A stretch of DNA of 64,000 nucleotides from Pyricularia pennisetigena (GCF_004337985.1 NC_043741.1:6657937-6721936), one strand, 5' to 3'; shown: positions 37,215 through 48,715, counted from the stretch's first letter. Notes: generated by a model not told the origin, from the letters alone. A program made the numbers and translations.

Positions 37215-38344
37215 CTAGAGTTCGTTGTGCTCCTGGCCAGCGTCATCAGAGTCAGCGACGACAGTCTTGACCACCTCCGCAGCCTCCTTGATCTTGTCGG
37301 CAACCTTGTCGGCAACCTTCTCAGTCGCCTTTGATGCGGCCTCCTCGGCCTTGCTGACGTAGTCAATCTTCTCAGGCTTCTCAACGCCATCACTGTAAAG
37401 AAAAGAGAGCGTTAGCATCCGATGAGTGGTAAGAATGGAAAATCACATAGGGGGGGAGGGGTAGGGGCACAAACATCGAGACGAGTTCGGTTTCAAAGAC
37501 TGCACAAGTTTTACCCGCCATGTTAGCATGTTGTCATACGCTAGCTGCCGACATAAGACTCAGGCTGAGCCCAGAGCCTGCCGTATTTCTTCTGCTGAGA
37601 AAACATACTGAGTGTTGCCTTGCCCGGAATGGGACCAATGCCCCTGTCACCGTAGCCCAGCGAGGGCGGGATGGTCAATGTCTATAGGCAAAGAACACGT
37701 TAGGTCAGTCAATGACGCTAAAAACCCAGCCATCTAGTGTTGCAGCACATGCTGTCGTAGACGGCCACACAAAGTCATGTTGAGGGATGTGGGAGTGTGG
37801 CAGGGTGTAGAGAGGTAGGTAGGCGTGTTTACCCTCTTCTCGCCAATGCACATGTCCAACAATCCCTGATCCCAACCCTTGATCACTTGGCCGGTTCCAA
37901 GCGCGAAGGATAAGGGAGTGCCCCGATCGTAGCCTGTCCAATACCAGATATAGATTAAGTCAGTGACAAATGCCTCTTCGATCGGGCGGTTGGCCCGGCA
38001 GCTGTTGCCCGGCCTGCACAAATGGCTCCGGGAGCGGGAGAAATCACGCACTGGCATCGAACTGGTCGCCAGTGGACTCGAGTGTGCCCCTGTAGTGCAT
38101 GTGCACAGTGTCGCCCTTCCTGTAGCGGTTGAAAAAGGCGCGAAGCTGGTCAGCAGCAGTTCTGGTTTTTGGGCAAGTTTGTTCACACGTCTTCAATCTG
38201 CTGCTGGGGAACTTCGGGGCCGGAAACGGACTTTGTCTTGCGTTCGCAGTTGACGGCCTGGGTGACTTTGATTCCAAGCTCATCCTTTGCAAGAACCGTC
38301 ACGGCGGCCGAGGCCAGGAGGGACAGAGAGACGAGGAGCTTCAT
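37215..38344 (-). CDS. FPR2: FK506-binding protein 2, ER-resident peptidyl-prolyl isomerase
   Basis: Catalyses prolyl cis-trans isomerisation in the ER lumen. Exons 38232-38344, 38052-38119, 37833-37933, 37609-37681, 37475-37499 and 37215-37392; 185 aa. A signal peptide ([19 protein letters not shown]) is followed by [19 protein letters not shown]. The FKBP core contains [55 protein letters not shown] and IFETELVSI, covering the drug-binding pocket residues. A Lys/Ala/Glu-rich helical extension then leads to the C-terminal HNEL, an ER-retrieval signal. The fifth exon has only 25 nt; intron donors GTCCGT and GTTTGT are non-consensus but required by frame. Confidence 0.93.
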
Positions 38345-39882
38345 GTCGGACGACGTGGTTCGCTTTTCTTCGGGAGGCGTCCAGTATGCAGGTGTAGCCT
38401 GCGGTTTGTGACGGAATTCGGTTGTTTGGCTACAATTGAGGAGGGGTGTGAAGTGTTGCGGTTGGAGGGGAACGTTGTCGCTCGAGCGAAGGCGGTTGGT
38501 GGCTGTTGTGGCGGTCAATGTGGATTCAAGTCAAGCTTGGGCCATGATGACAGCTTTCAATGAAGTCTTGCATTAGCTAAGGTAATTACTGCACTTTCCT
38601 TAATTGGGGTGCCCTTGAGATTTGCCGGCTAGCATTCCGATGATCATTGGCCTATCATATTCAAGACGAGCTGCAATTCGCCCGATAATTATGTGATATG
38701 TGACGACTACTGTGCAGTTCTTTTTGCAGGGTACTCAAGTCACCTCCTGCCCCCAATGTTAGGACAGGTATCAAAAAGTGGTAACGCCAAGCTTCCCTTT
38801 CTGAATCACGTCCACCCAAAAAAACACCATATTTACGCCGGTGTGCGATGAGCCCCAAAATGATGATCAACCAGCATCATCCTTGAAATACTTCATTCGA
38901 TCATACCCAAGGCTTGGCTTGGGTTGGGCTCGACTTTGTGCCCTGACCCAGTCCCACCTCCACCACTCCGCACAATCCGATGTCTGAATTATACGGGGCA
39001 CTTTGTCTAATCAACAAATCTGATCTTTGAATATACTCTGCTTGGCTCTTTTGCTGTCCGCAATCTTCTGGATTTGGCTTATGGATGAGCGAAGATCCCT
39101 GTGTTTAATCTGCACACGCCAAACAGTTTCTGTCTAGCTCTATTTTCAACGTCGGCTCGTAATACTAGTAAGACCAAACACCGCATAGCATACTAGGTGC
39201 ATTTCAGGTTGTCTCTTGAGGTTGTCTCCTGCACTGCAGTTATCTGCCAAATCGGCAGGTGAATACCTCTACCTTCCAAGATGTCTTTTAGTTAGTTTCA
39301 TTCTCTTATAAGCTAGCAGGCCCTCAACAATATGACTGTTGCTCTTTTCTCGTATGAGTGCATCACTGTGGCCAACCTAGCACGGGCGGGAAGAAAGGGC
39401 AAGGCTCGGCACGTAGAGATCTGACTATGCGTCGACCAAATTGAGTCCCGCACACTAAGCATTAGCGTGCAGCGCGTATTCCCCTCTCACTGAGCTATGT
39501 GCCCCACTACTGCCGAGTATTGTGGGTCAGGCCAAGACAAGCGAAGACCACCTCAGCGGTGCGTTGGGCGTCAAGCTTCGTCCTGTAATTTCTGGGTAGA
39601 GCTTCGATCAAAAATTCGCTATTGGAATGTGCAATTCCTGCGCAGTCGCCTTGATCAGGCCACCAGAACATGCTCGATTCTTTCGTGGAAATGATTGCCT
39701 TCTTCGTGACCGATATGGCTTTAGCGAAACAAAGCTTGTTAGAAATGCCGTACTCATTTGACTCATATGGGCTTCCTCCCATTGTTAAGGAGAGGTACCG
39801 GGTGACGCGTCCTCGGTGGCCGTCCGCGTCCGAGGCTGGAATGCGATAGAATTGCCAAAAAGATACAATGTGAAGCAAGAAA

Positions 39883-40716
39883 ATGCAAAATAGGCCACAG
39901 TCTGTGCTGGNNGGCGAAGCATTACCACACCACCAGAATGACTTCACCGTACAGCCACAGCAACCCTGGACTCTTACTACATCGCCCACTGAGGACGACG
40001 AACCACCAGAGACAGACACGAAAAAAAAGCTCCGAGCTGAGTGTACCAGACACCAGACACGATTTACGGGCTCCCTTGGTGCTGATTACAGTGGGTCTGG
40101 GTCTAGCCCAATTCCCCCAGAACCAAATGTTGTTTTCTGGTCCCAGCCGGATTCAATCGGGGACCCCTCACTGGAACTTGGTCAAATCGTGTCTTGCGTG
40201 TCTACTACCGGACGTTGCGACCAACGACAACAACGAACAAAAGCCAGAGGTGCCACTTTGTACCTGCAGCCTCCCGCCGGCTCTCTTGGCCGGAGGTTAC
40301 GGATCGAGCTTTCGTGCATTTGCCTTGCATCTAGCCTGGCAGGCATGCTTATGTTTGTCGTTTTGATTCCCAGCAAGGCGCCCGCGAGACGGGTCTGGAC
40401 GATTACTCTGCTTTACTTTGATGCTTTGTTTCTTTTTATTTTATTCTATTTTATCTCTACTATTCGTCGCTTGATTTCACGCCCCCCTGCAAGACAACAA
40501 TTCCACTCCTTTGCCGCACCCGGATCTAATGTACTACGTACCGCTGTAGATCTGGCTTTTACTACTCCCCTTGTTAGAATCCTCTTTTTTCGTCTTTTAT
40601 TTCTTGCAGTCCCTTTCTCACCCCCCAGGCAGCGGCTATCTATTCGAGCTCGACTAAAAGTTATCTGGCCCCTTTCGCCCACTTACTATGCCTCTTGCCC
40701 TGGTTTGGTCCAATAA
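39883..40716 (+). other. Long open frame of uncertain coding status
   Basis: A 277-codon frame that begins ATG and crosses the 2-base N gap. It shows hydrophobic stretches (LSCICLASSLAGMLMFVVLIP; LLYFDALFLFILFYFI; LFFRLLFLAVPF) but no known domain, and much of the hydrophobicity comes from T-rich DNA. Two unknown bases fall inside it, so even the frame is not certain. I would not call it a gene without transcript support. Confidence 0.2.
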
Positions 40717-41139
40717 ATTTTGCGGTCGAAGCCTGACTCTACAGGGGGTGTTTGGCTGCGACTGGTGCCCGATGATTTCACTATTGTACCCATCCCTAGG
40801 GTGAACTAAGCAGTTTACTTTGGACTACTGGGTTCCACTTATGATTTCACCTTATTCTGGAAAAATTAATCTTGAAACATCACGTACAATCAAATCGCCT
40901 ATCCTCAAATGCCTTGCCAGTATGCGTACGCGGCGGCTCGCTCGGTAGAGCAACAAATTCGTGTACAGTTTTCACCGAAGGTCCTACGTCGATTCGGTGC
41001 CTGTCATTAGTTTTGAGGGGGTGTCGATTTGGAAGCGATTCTGGGCGTAGGACTTTTGATTTATTCTATAATTTTTTATGTATTTTTTTTTTTTTTTTTC
41101 GTCTATTCCCTTTTTTTTCGTCTGTTTCCTTTTTTTGTT

Positions 41140-41160
41140 NNNNNNNNNNNNNNNNNNNNN
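41140..41160. other. Assembly gap (21 N)
   Basis: Twenty-one unresolved bases between T-rich sequence and a 16-C run at 41164-41179. Confidence 0.95.
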
Positions 41161-41649
41161 TTTCCCCCCCCCCCCCCCCTGGCTCGGGGAATACCAACCC
41201 CTGTTACCTTTTTTTGCTGGGCAAGGTCTGTCCATCTGCATCGCCCCCTACCCATGGGTCCACAGGGCAAGCATTCACACACACCTTGTCAAGTTCGACA
41301 AGCACCGCCTTGTTAGTTACCAACGGCCAATACAGTCAGTCAAGTACGAATTCATTAGGCGTTGGTGGCCCCAGTTGGGTTGCTATATATCCATCTGCTC
41401 GCCCACCACATGTCTTCTACCTTTGCAAATTTACATCTCATCACATCAAAACATCTCACTCAAGCCGGACCTAACACACTTGGGTTCCTTCTCTAACTCC
41501 ACCAGACATCATCAACTGTCTTAAACCTGATACAAACCACTCAACTTCCACAAACTCGATCTTCATCCAGCACCCCAGAGATCCAGCACAATATCAGCCT
41601 TTGACTACACACAAGCCATTTTGCACATCACCCAATCACCACCGCAAAC

Positions 41650-42039
41650 ATGAGCTACCACAGCAGCAAGTACGGTGTCCCCGTCATCATTTCTTCCAAG
41701 GATGAGAGGCGGTCGTCAGTCAGCTCTGCAGACTCTCGATCATCTTCTTCTAGCCGGTACTCGAGCTCATCGGTGTATAGCTATAGTTCCTCGGGTGCAT
41801 CGTCACGAACCTCGTACAGCGACAGCAGTTACCGTGACTCCAGCTCGAAGCAGCGTAGTGGAAGGAGCGAGGTTGTCGTTGTCAACACATCCCGGCGATC
41901 GAACCCATCGAGGTCGTCTCCTACGCCCAACTACGGCCACGTCTCGGAGAGGTACACATACCCGTCGCACTCTTCCAGCTCATCTCGGGGCTCTTCGGGT
42001 GGCTCCTCGTCTTCCCGGAGTTCGCACACGTACTACTAG
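41650..42039 (+). CDS. Small Ser-rich low-complexity protein
   Basis: Single exon, 129 aa, of which about 42% are Ser, with many Arg and Tyr (runs such as SSSSSRYSSSS and RGSSGGSSSSRSS). It has no membrane segment, signal peptide or cysteine. The first 17 residues (MSYHSSKYGVPVIISSK) and the VVVVNTSRRSN patch are the only more ordered parts. Ser-Arg repeats suggest heavy phosphorylation, but no function can be assigned. The ATG is preceded by a long A/C/T-rich stretch typical of fungal leaders, and base composition shifts sharply at the start and stop, which supports coding. Confidence 0.6.
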   Translation: MSYHSSKYGVPVIISSKDERRSSVSSADSRSSSSSRYSSSSVYSYSSSGASSRTSYSDSSYRDSSSKQRSGRSEVVVVNTSRRSNPSRSSPTPNYGHVSERYTYPSHSSSSSRGSSGGSSSSRSSHTYY

Positions 42040-44589
42040 TCGAATGGGTAATTGACGCATCCCGTACGACTGTCTTTTACTCGATCCGATATCACATAAA
42101 GGACAAAAAGCAACCTTTTAGCAGTCGAACACACAAATCGGCCGAGAATTCTGCCATCAGATGCAACCAGACGGACATACATACGCCCCTGCCTACATTT
42201 TTTTCTTTTCTTATGCTATACCCCTTGGTCAAAGCGTGTCTTGTATTTTTTTTTTTTCTTTTTGGGTGTCTTATTCCAATGTACAATGATCATCGGACAT
42301 TTTTTGTTGAACAAATGTCATGGCTACGAGAGTCATTAACCGCATATGTTTCTCTTTCTCTTTTTATTATTGGACAGGTGTTTGGGAGGCTAGACATTGG
42401 GAACGGCGTTTATAAACTAGACAGACTGGGACAGACGATTAAACGTTTTCTGGATGGGATGGAATATGGGATGCATTTACGAGATTCATTTCTCAATGTT
42501 TCAGACTAAATAGAGATGGTTGCAAGACATACAGTCATTATCCTTTACTGTTTCTTATTGTATTTTCTCCTGACTTGTGCTTTAGTCTAGAATACCATGT
42601 GAAAGGAGACAACAAACAAAAGAAAGCATGTTTACGCAAAGCATTGTGCAGCAAGGTTTCTTTACCAAATTCGACATGGCTTGCACGGGTGTGGATTTTG
42701 TGGGAGGCAGCCCAAAAACCCACCCGCATTTGGATTGGCGCTTTGGAAACTACTCCACACCCTTTGACAGGTCGGGAAAGTCGGGTTACTACGCAATTGC
42801 GTGTCGCCGTGCTCCTTGGTCCTTGTCACACGGCAGCATGACGACCCTGAGAAGCTCCAAGGATGCGATGAACAAATGCAATATAATTGAAAACGAGAAC
42901 CGAAAAAGAATGTAAATCTTCGACTCAGCCCCCCTGACGACGCGCCCGCGGGTTTTGGTTTTTAGACGCGCGCAGCCGCCGCTTAGTTGCTTATGCCCAT
43001 CGCCGATCTGCCGCAGCCACTCCCCTAAAAAAAAAACCCACTTGCCGCATGGGTTTGTGACGGTTGCAGTGAAGGTTTGCTTTGTGCATTGTCGAAATTG
43101 TGTACGTTGGCAAGGTTCTTCTTGGCTGATGATGGTTGCTCGTAAGAGTGGCTGAGTGAGAAATAGGTACCTTGGCTACAGTCAAACTAGAAAAGGCTGC
43201 GGTGACTCTAAGATAAGGACGGGCTGCAGTGCTTGGCGGCTCTTTTGTCTCTGCCGGTCCAGCCTTATAGTAAAAATAAGTTAAGGTACCGCCAAGAAAT
43301 TTCAGGGGACTTGAATGGGACCTCTCTTCGCACTCACTACTCACACAGTAAACAATGAATTGGGAGTTCAAAACTGCAGATCACAGTTGCTGCGTCATTC
43401 GTCAAACTTTCTATTATTGCTGAGACTCAGTTGAGCAAGGTCAAGGCAAGCGTGGGCTAGGGAACTGTTCCTGGCAAAAGAACCAAGTTTTCCAACACTA
43501 TGCTGAATCGAGGCGGTGCTGCTTGTCTACAGAGTAATAATGCTTGCCGGACAGTAATTAATAAGAAAAGCAATAATTAACCGCGACGAAGTGAGGGAAT
43601 GATTCCTTGAGAAGATCTGCATAGGTAACCGTCCTACTACGCAATACTTCAAACGCTCGCATGAATGCATAGCCAGAATCGGCCTACCGACAGCCTAACA
43701 GGGACGAATCAGCAAGACTTGTACATCTTTGTTTCAATCCAGGGACTCTAGGCCTACCACTCGACCTTTTTTTGGTACACCTGGTAAACAATATCGCTCT
43801 CCCCACCTCTTCTATCCAAGGCGCAGCTTACTTCAATACAGCCTACTCAAGGTACAGAGTACATACTCTCCTGCTCAGCCGCCAGGGGTCTACGCTGACC
43901 ACAAGCTGTCAAAAGGTGGAGTAGGTTTACCAACCCCCCGCAGGGATGGTGCGGGGTTGGCCAATGACAGGCTCTAGATCTCCCACCGTCTACCCACCTC
44001 ATGCTCGTCCACCAATGCCCGATTCCGAATCAGCTGTTTCCGGCGCAACCCGTGCTGTCCCCCCATGTGCCTCCAATGCCAAACATGAGGGACTTGCACC
44101 TGAGCTTGGAGCTCATGCCCTCTACAAACGTTTCGGGATGCCATCTTTCCTACTGATTTATTCCACTTGAAGAGCTCAAACGCCTCTGTTCTGCGTGCAA
44201 TCCTTATTGTGAACGTACACATCACGAGCCTTGCTGCCTCACAGCCAACTGTAAGCTTCATCATCCACTCAAAAGCACTCGGCTAAAACCCACAAGGTAG
44301 AGCTTTGAACCTGGTCCGATCACCCGCCTCCCCGCCCTACGTCATTGGAGGCGCCGTTCTTGCGAGGGTACAAACAAGTCGTCCGACCGCGCCTCTCTGG
44401 AGCTTTGAGCTACCTTACACAGCTGACCACTAACTACTATTTTATCCAGTTTCTATTCTTTCTCAATTAAACTTACCTCTCAGCCTCACCAAACGAACTT
44501 CTTCGCTATCTTTTGTTTTTGTTCCCAAATTCACCTTCCGAGATACCTTTCCTCAATCAAACCCCACCACCCTCTTCAAATCACACATC
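42040..44589. other. 2.5-kb spacer, Ser-rich gene / RPEL gene
   Basis: No supported gene. The last ~200 bp before 44590 are C/T-rich and probably form the leader of the RPEL gene. Confidence 0.5.
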
Positions 44590-45139
44590 ATGGCCGAAGA
44601 CAACAAGAACGGCGAGTCGCAGCCCGCCGTCGATGAGACCCCAATCTCTCCCTCGCGCCCCAACCAGCGCCGCAAGAACTCGCTCGAGGAGCACCTGCGG
44701 AACCGCCCTGAGCGCGCCGAGCTTGTCGACCGTAAGTACAGCTCCAGTGTTTGAACTCTTTTTTTTTTATTTTTTTTTATTGTCTTCTCCTCCCGATTCA
44801 CTCGTCTCTACGTCTCCCTCTCTATTCATTAAGGCGATGATCGCACAGCCCCCTCCCCGTTTTCTTGTGATCCGACCAGAATATACCAACATAACCCACC
44901 CGCAAATGTCTACAGGAAACATACTCCCGGCCTCCACCGCAGCCCCCGCGCTTCAGGAGAAGCAAAAGGAGCTGGCCAAGCACATGCGCGCCGACTCGCT
45001 CAACGAGAAGATTGCTCACCGTCCTTCGCCCGACGAGCTGATCAAGAAGGGCGTCCTGGACGAGGATCCGAGAACCGCCGAGGAAAAGTATGCCGAGGCG
45101 ATCGAGGACGAGTACGCGAAGCGGGAGGGTGGTGCTTAG
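44590..45139 (+). CDS. RPEL-repeat protein (putative G-actin binder)
   Basis: Exons 44590-44731 and 44916-45139, 121 aa. Two RPEL motifs are present: RPERAELVDRNILP (from residue 39) and RPSPDELIKKGVL (from residue 83); both keep R-P-x3-E-L followed by a hydrophobic-Pro/Leu end. In animal MRTF and Phactr proteins such motifs bind monomeric actin. The segment between them (LQEKQKELAKHMRADSLNEK) is helical, and the C-terminus is acidic. The intron lies inside the first motif, after Asp47, and its acceptor is TACAG. A Lys/Arg patch (NQRRKNS) before the first motif could be a nuclear localisation or phosphorylation site. Confidence 0.85.
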
Positions 45140-45463
45140 ATTAACATTGTGTTTTTCTGTCTCTGCTGATCTTGTTTCGTTGTTTTCGTTGTCTCCAATA
45201 TACCTCTCGATGTTTTGACCTAAACAGATATCGTGGCCATGATTTCTCTATCCCGGAGGGAGCTCTTTGAAATGCCTACACAGATTGATTGATCTCACCA
45301 TGCTCGCGTTCGTAGCGAGGCAATTCTATGGAGTGACCCATGCCTTCTGGCAATCATCTTGCACATTCTTGTCTTTTTGTGGATGTGGGAGTATGTGTGC
45401 TCTTTTCTAATTATCGATTCATTCCTCATTAATCATCAGGAAAATAATATATATACAACGGGC
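45140..45463. other. Short convergent spacer, RPEL / POLK
   Basis: 3' flanks of two convergent genes; no other feature seen. Confidence 0.5.
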
Positions 45464-47443
45464 TTATCCAAATCGAATCTTCTTCTGCTTCGGGTCTGGG
45501 TTCTTAGGAGGTCTGCCTCGTTTTCGCTCCGGCAACTGCTTAGCTCGTCGGGTTTCCGAGGCCGAACTCTCATCTGCGAAAGCAGGCTTGCGCGCTTCTT
45601 GCTGGACCGTCTCCCTTATTGCCTGCCGCGACAAGCACATGTCGATATGCTCGTTGAACTCTCGTTCGTTGGCTGTCTGGGGTCTTGCGCAGATCGGGCA
45701 GTCCCATAATTCCTCTTCTGGCGGAGGGTCTTTGGCTGGTTTCGGGTTGGGCAGGACCACCCTGCCATTTTTCAGGTATGGACTTGGGCCATAGAGTTCT
45801 CGCTCTTGATGATTGACCTCCACGCCTTCTCCGAACTCCTCCTCGGGCCATTGTTCCCACTCTTCCTCGTCCATGTTAAAGCCCGCTTCTTCTGACGTCT
45901 CATCGACGCCGTCTTTTGCTACTACTACATCTGCCTCGCCAGACCCGGAACGGTGTGTCCTAAGACCAAAAAATGCGGCCGTGTCGGGCTTCTTGGTGCT
46001 GACGAGGTTTGTGCACCTCAAACCCATGAGCCTACAGGAAAACCCAGGTTTCTCCTTTTCCAGCCTCGCGAGCATAGGAAGCGAAAAGTTGTACAGGTCT
46101 TCTGCGAGGTGTATCGAGCGTGGCAGGATGACTTGACGTGTGTATACCTCAAAAGTGTGCAGTTTGATCTTGATGACCAACGTGCGGCCTTTGACCTCTG
46201 CTCGCTTCATGTCCTTTTCTAATTCTTCGGCCGTTCGTCTAAGCTTCTTCCGCAGATCTCCAGGCTCGCTGATCGAGCTGAAAGTGCTTTCCGTACCTAC
46301 ACTTTTACGCTCGTACTCTTCGGCGGGCTGAATATTGGTCCTGCCCAGGCCAAGATAGCAGTCTACCAAAAACTTGAAGGCCTTTTCGCCAAAAAGCTGT
46401 GTGAGGTACTTGCGCTGCGGGTATATGTCACCACAGGTCGAGACGCCGACCGCCTGCAGCTCCCTCTCCAAGACTCTGCCTATGCCGTTGACCTTGCGAC
46501 ACGGGAGATCACGCATGAACTCCATAATGGCTGACCTGTCACTGGGTAACACATACTGCCCGTTGGGTTTATTAATGTTGCCGCAGATCTTTGCCAGCTT
46601 CGAATTGGCGGCCACCCCGGATGATACTGTGATATTTGTAGTTAGGTGAACCTCACGGCGCATCTGCTCGACCACCTCCCCAGGTTCCAGGCCATTCTCG
46701 GCACAGTACTGCGTGATGTTGAGGTACGCCTCGTCGATGCTGGCGCTCTCAAACCGAGGGTCATACTTTGCTAGCACCTTCCTGACCTCCTGCGCCTTTG
46801 CTGTGTACTTTTCAAAGTTCGGCTTGATGAAGACGAGGTCCGGACAGAGCTTCTTGGCCACGAAGCCGGCCATGCCGGAGCGGCAGCCGAAGGTGCGGGC
46901 GACGTAGTTGCACGTCGTCAGCACGCCGCCGCCGACCGCAAACGGGACGTGGGCCAGCTCCGGGCGGTCGAGCTGCTCCACGGCCGCGTAGAAGGCGTCG
47001 CAGTCCACGTGCACAACCACCTGCGACAGGTCCCGGCTGAGCTCGCGCTCGGCGATGTAGGCGTCGGCCAGGCGCAGATCGCGCGACAGGTCAAGTTTGT
47101 CGAGCCGGGCCTTTTTGGCCTGGATCCGGGCAATCTTTTCCGTCAAAATCTTGTCCTTTTGCTCCTCGCGCAGGAAGAACTTGGAGTTCTTGGAGGCATT
47201 GTAGATTATCTCCGAGACCTGGCCCTTGTCAGCTTTGGCTTTGTATGTGGGGAAATGACGGCAAAAAATGAAGCAACTGAGAACATGATAAACCTTTGTT
47301 TGATCCACAGAGTCCTGCCCGGCCTTGAGGAGAGACGGCCCCAGTAGCGAGTATTTGAGTGTTTCATGCCCCTTTTCCTCCTCAGGAGGCGGTTCACAAC
47401 CCTTCTCGGCGTTATCGGACATCTCGCTTTTGCCAGTGGCCAT
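45464..47443 (-). CDS. DNA polymerase kappa (Y-family translesion polymerase)
   Basis: DinB/Pol kappa-type polymerase for bypass of bulky minor-groove lesions. Exons 47294-47443 and 45464-47218, 634 aa. The N-clasp reads LLGPSLLKAGQDSVDQTK, then VSEIIYNASKNSKFF directly after the intron. Catalytic acids are in VDCDAFYAAVEQ (D122, D124) and SIDEAYLN (D212, E213). The thumb has KVNGIGRVLERELQAVGV; the little finger has KGRTLVIKIKLHTFEVYTR. A UBZ-type zinc finger (about 557-582: CPIC...FNEHIDMCLSR) binds ubiquitin, for example on PCNA. The basic tail contains KRGRPPKN, an AT-hook-like core. The 75-nt intron is in frame and without a stop, so retained transcripts also stay open. Start chosen at ATG 47443; no ATG occurs in frame upstream. 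Confidence 0.94.
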   Translation of the reverse strand: MATGKSEMSDNAEKGCEPPPEEEKGHETLKYSLLGPSLLKAGQDSVDQTKVYHVLSCFIFCRHFPTYKAKADKGQVSEIIYNASKNSKFFLREEQKDKILTEKIARIQAKKARLDKLDLSRDLRLADAYIAERELSRDLSQVVVHVDCDAFYAAVEQLDRPELAHVPFAVGGGVLTTCNYVARTFGCRSGMAGFVAKKLCPDLVFIKPNFEKYTAKAQEVRKVLAKYDPRFESASIDEAYLNITQYCAENGLEPGEVVEQMRREVHLTTNITVSSGVAANSKLAKICGNINKPNGQYVLPSDRSAIMEFMRDLPCRKVNGIGRVLERELQAVGVSTCGDIYPQRKYLTQLFGEKAFKFLVDCYLGLGRTNIQPAEEYERKSVGTESTFSSISEPGDLRKKLRRTAEELEKDMKRAEVKGRTLVIKIKLHTFEVYTRQVILPRSIHLAEDLYNFSLPMLARLEKEKPGFSCRLMGLRCTNLVSTKKPDTAAFFGLRTHRSGSGEADVVVAKDGVDETSEEAGFNMDEEEWEQWPEEEFGEGVEVNHQERELYGPSPYLKNGRVVLPNPKPAKDPPPEEELWDCPICARPQTANEREFNEHIDMCLSRQAIRETVQQEARKPAFADESSASETRRAKQLPERKRGRPPKNPDPKQKKIRFG

Positions 47444-47978
47444 CACCGCGAGTGAAACCTTGATGGGGAAAAATGCAGAGTGTGCAAAGACCAAGACAAG
47501 ACTACGAGAAGCATTATCTCTCGATTTTTGAAATCATAATCCCTTGGATGCGAAGTGTTGTGCATGTTGGGAAGCAGTCAAGCATGCGAGCCTGCTGAGG
47601 TGACGCGCCTTTGTCCAAGTGGGGCTGTAAGCTACGCGCAATCATGTGACAACCCTCACCTTACCCTGCATCTGACCGGACCGAGAAGATGGCGGCTATC
47701 GACTCGCCAGGTGTATAGGTCTGGTCAAAATACAGAAATTAACACAAGGTGATCAAAATTAGCTAAATCGTTTGTTTCTTAGTACAGTAGTTGGACTTTG
47801 AAAAGTCCGCATAACTATCACAATGCCGCTGCGGCAAAGACTATATATAACCGGAGCAATACCCAACGCCACGCTCCTAACCCGATTCCAAAATATCCCA
47901 AACCCAAGCCAGTCGCCAGTAATACATGCTATCGCTCTGTACTCTTGAAATACCCAATCAAAGCTCTTATTCTTCACT
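47444..47978. other. Intergenic POLK / Cys-rich gene
   Basis: 5' flank of POLK and 3' flank of the next minus-strand gene. No supported gene. Confidence 0.45.
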
Positions 47979-48715
47979 TCATAAACCATTCCAACCCAAG
48001 CGACTTGTTCCAGTTCCCCGTCCTGCACACATCAAGCACCGTCTGTGTTCGCCCAAGTTGCCGACGGAACATGAGAAGCACACAACCTTTCCACAGGCGT
48101 TGCAGCCGCAAGCCTCGGCACCTCCGCACCCATCGCCGTCCACATCCATCATGCCGTCGTCGCTCCTCAAGCTGCTTCCACAGTCTTCGCAACTGGTCGA
48201 CCCCAGGTCGGTACTGGGCGAGAAACTAGGCATCATTGTTGGTGCCTTTGAGCTCGTCCTAGGCAGGTTCCAGAAACTATGCAGGGATGTTTGTCTTGTT
48301 GCAGATGTTTGTTGTTGACCTTGATGCTGCGTCGATGCAAAGCTTGCTGGCGGTTGATAGTGTGCACGTTGTTGCACTTGTTGCAGGTGCTCGCTGGGAA
48401 CATCCCTCGCCGAGTAGAGCAGTTCAAGAGTGTGTTCTATAGCAATCTTGTCAGATAGGAGTCACGAGAATTGCAACAAGATCACAGTTCAAAATACTTA
48501 CGGTGCACTTCGTTCTCCGATGGCCGGTTGTCACGGTGACGCTTTATAGTGCGGCTGTTGAGATGTGACGGGTTGCTTGAACGCGTCGACGAGAAGGACA
48601 ATCCAATTGGGGTTACGGGGAAGGCAAAATAGGCATCGCCTGGCCGAGGAGGCGAGGAGAGCTGACTGCTGAAGGACAGCTCGGATTCGGATCGCTTCCT
48701 TTTGAGAATCGCCAT
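47979..48715 (-). CDS. Cys-rich putative zinc-binding nuclear protein, family not recognised
   Basis: Exons 48502-48715 and 47979-48436 (donor GTAAGT, acceptor CTATAG), 223 aa. The N-terminus has a basic patch (MAILKRKRSESE) and a disordered Ser/Pro-rich stretch; then LELLYSARDVPSEHLQQVQQ (helix), a Gln/Thr-rich linker and HSFWNLP. The C-terminal third carries ten cysteines: CEDCGSSL, an acidic loop DGMMDVDGDGC, ACGCNACGKVVCFSC and HRRCLMCAGR. The CxxC pairs could form a cross-brace with two zinc ions, as in RING or FYVE-like folds. Similar proteins occur in other filamentous fungi in my memory, but I know no function. Confidence 0.78.

Larger units (their letters stand above)
38345..41649. 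other. 3.3-kb spacer with two assembly gaps, FPR2 / Ser-rich gene
   Basis: Divergent upstream regions. Gaps lie at 39911-39912 and 41140-41160; the second is flanked by T-runs and a C-run (41164-41179). From 40420 to 41120 the plus strand is pyrimidine-rich. One long frame (39883-40716) is listed separately as uncertain. Confidence 0.5.

Noticed and set aside
41164..41179. Poly-C run and neighbouring T-runs as a regulatory element
   Set aside because: It borders an assembly gap and is most simply a poorly resolved low-complexity tract.
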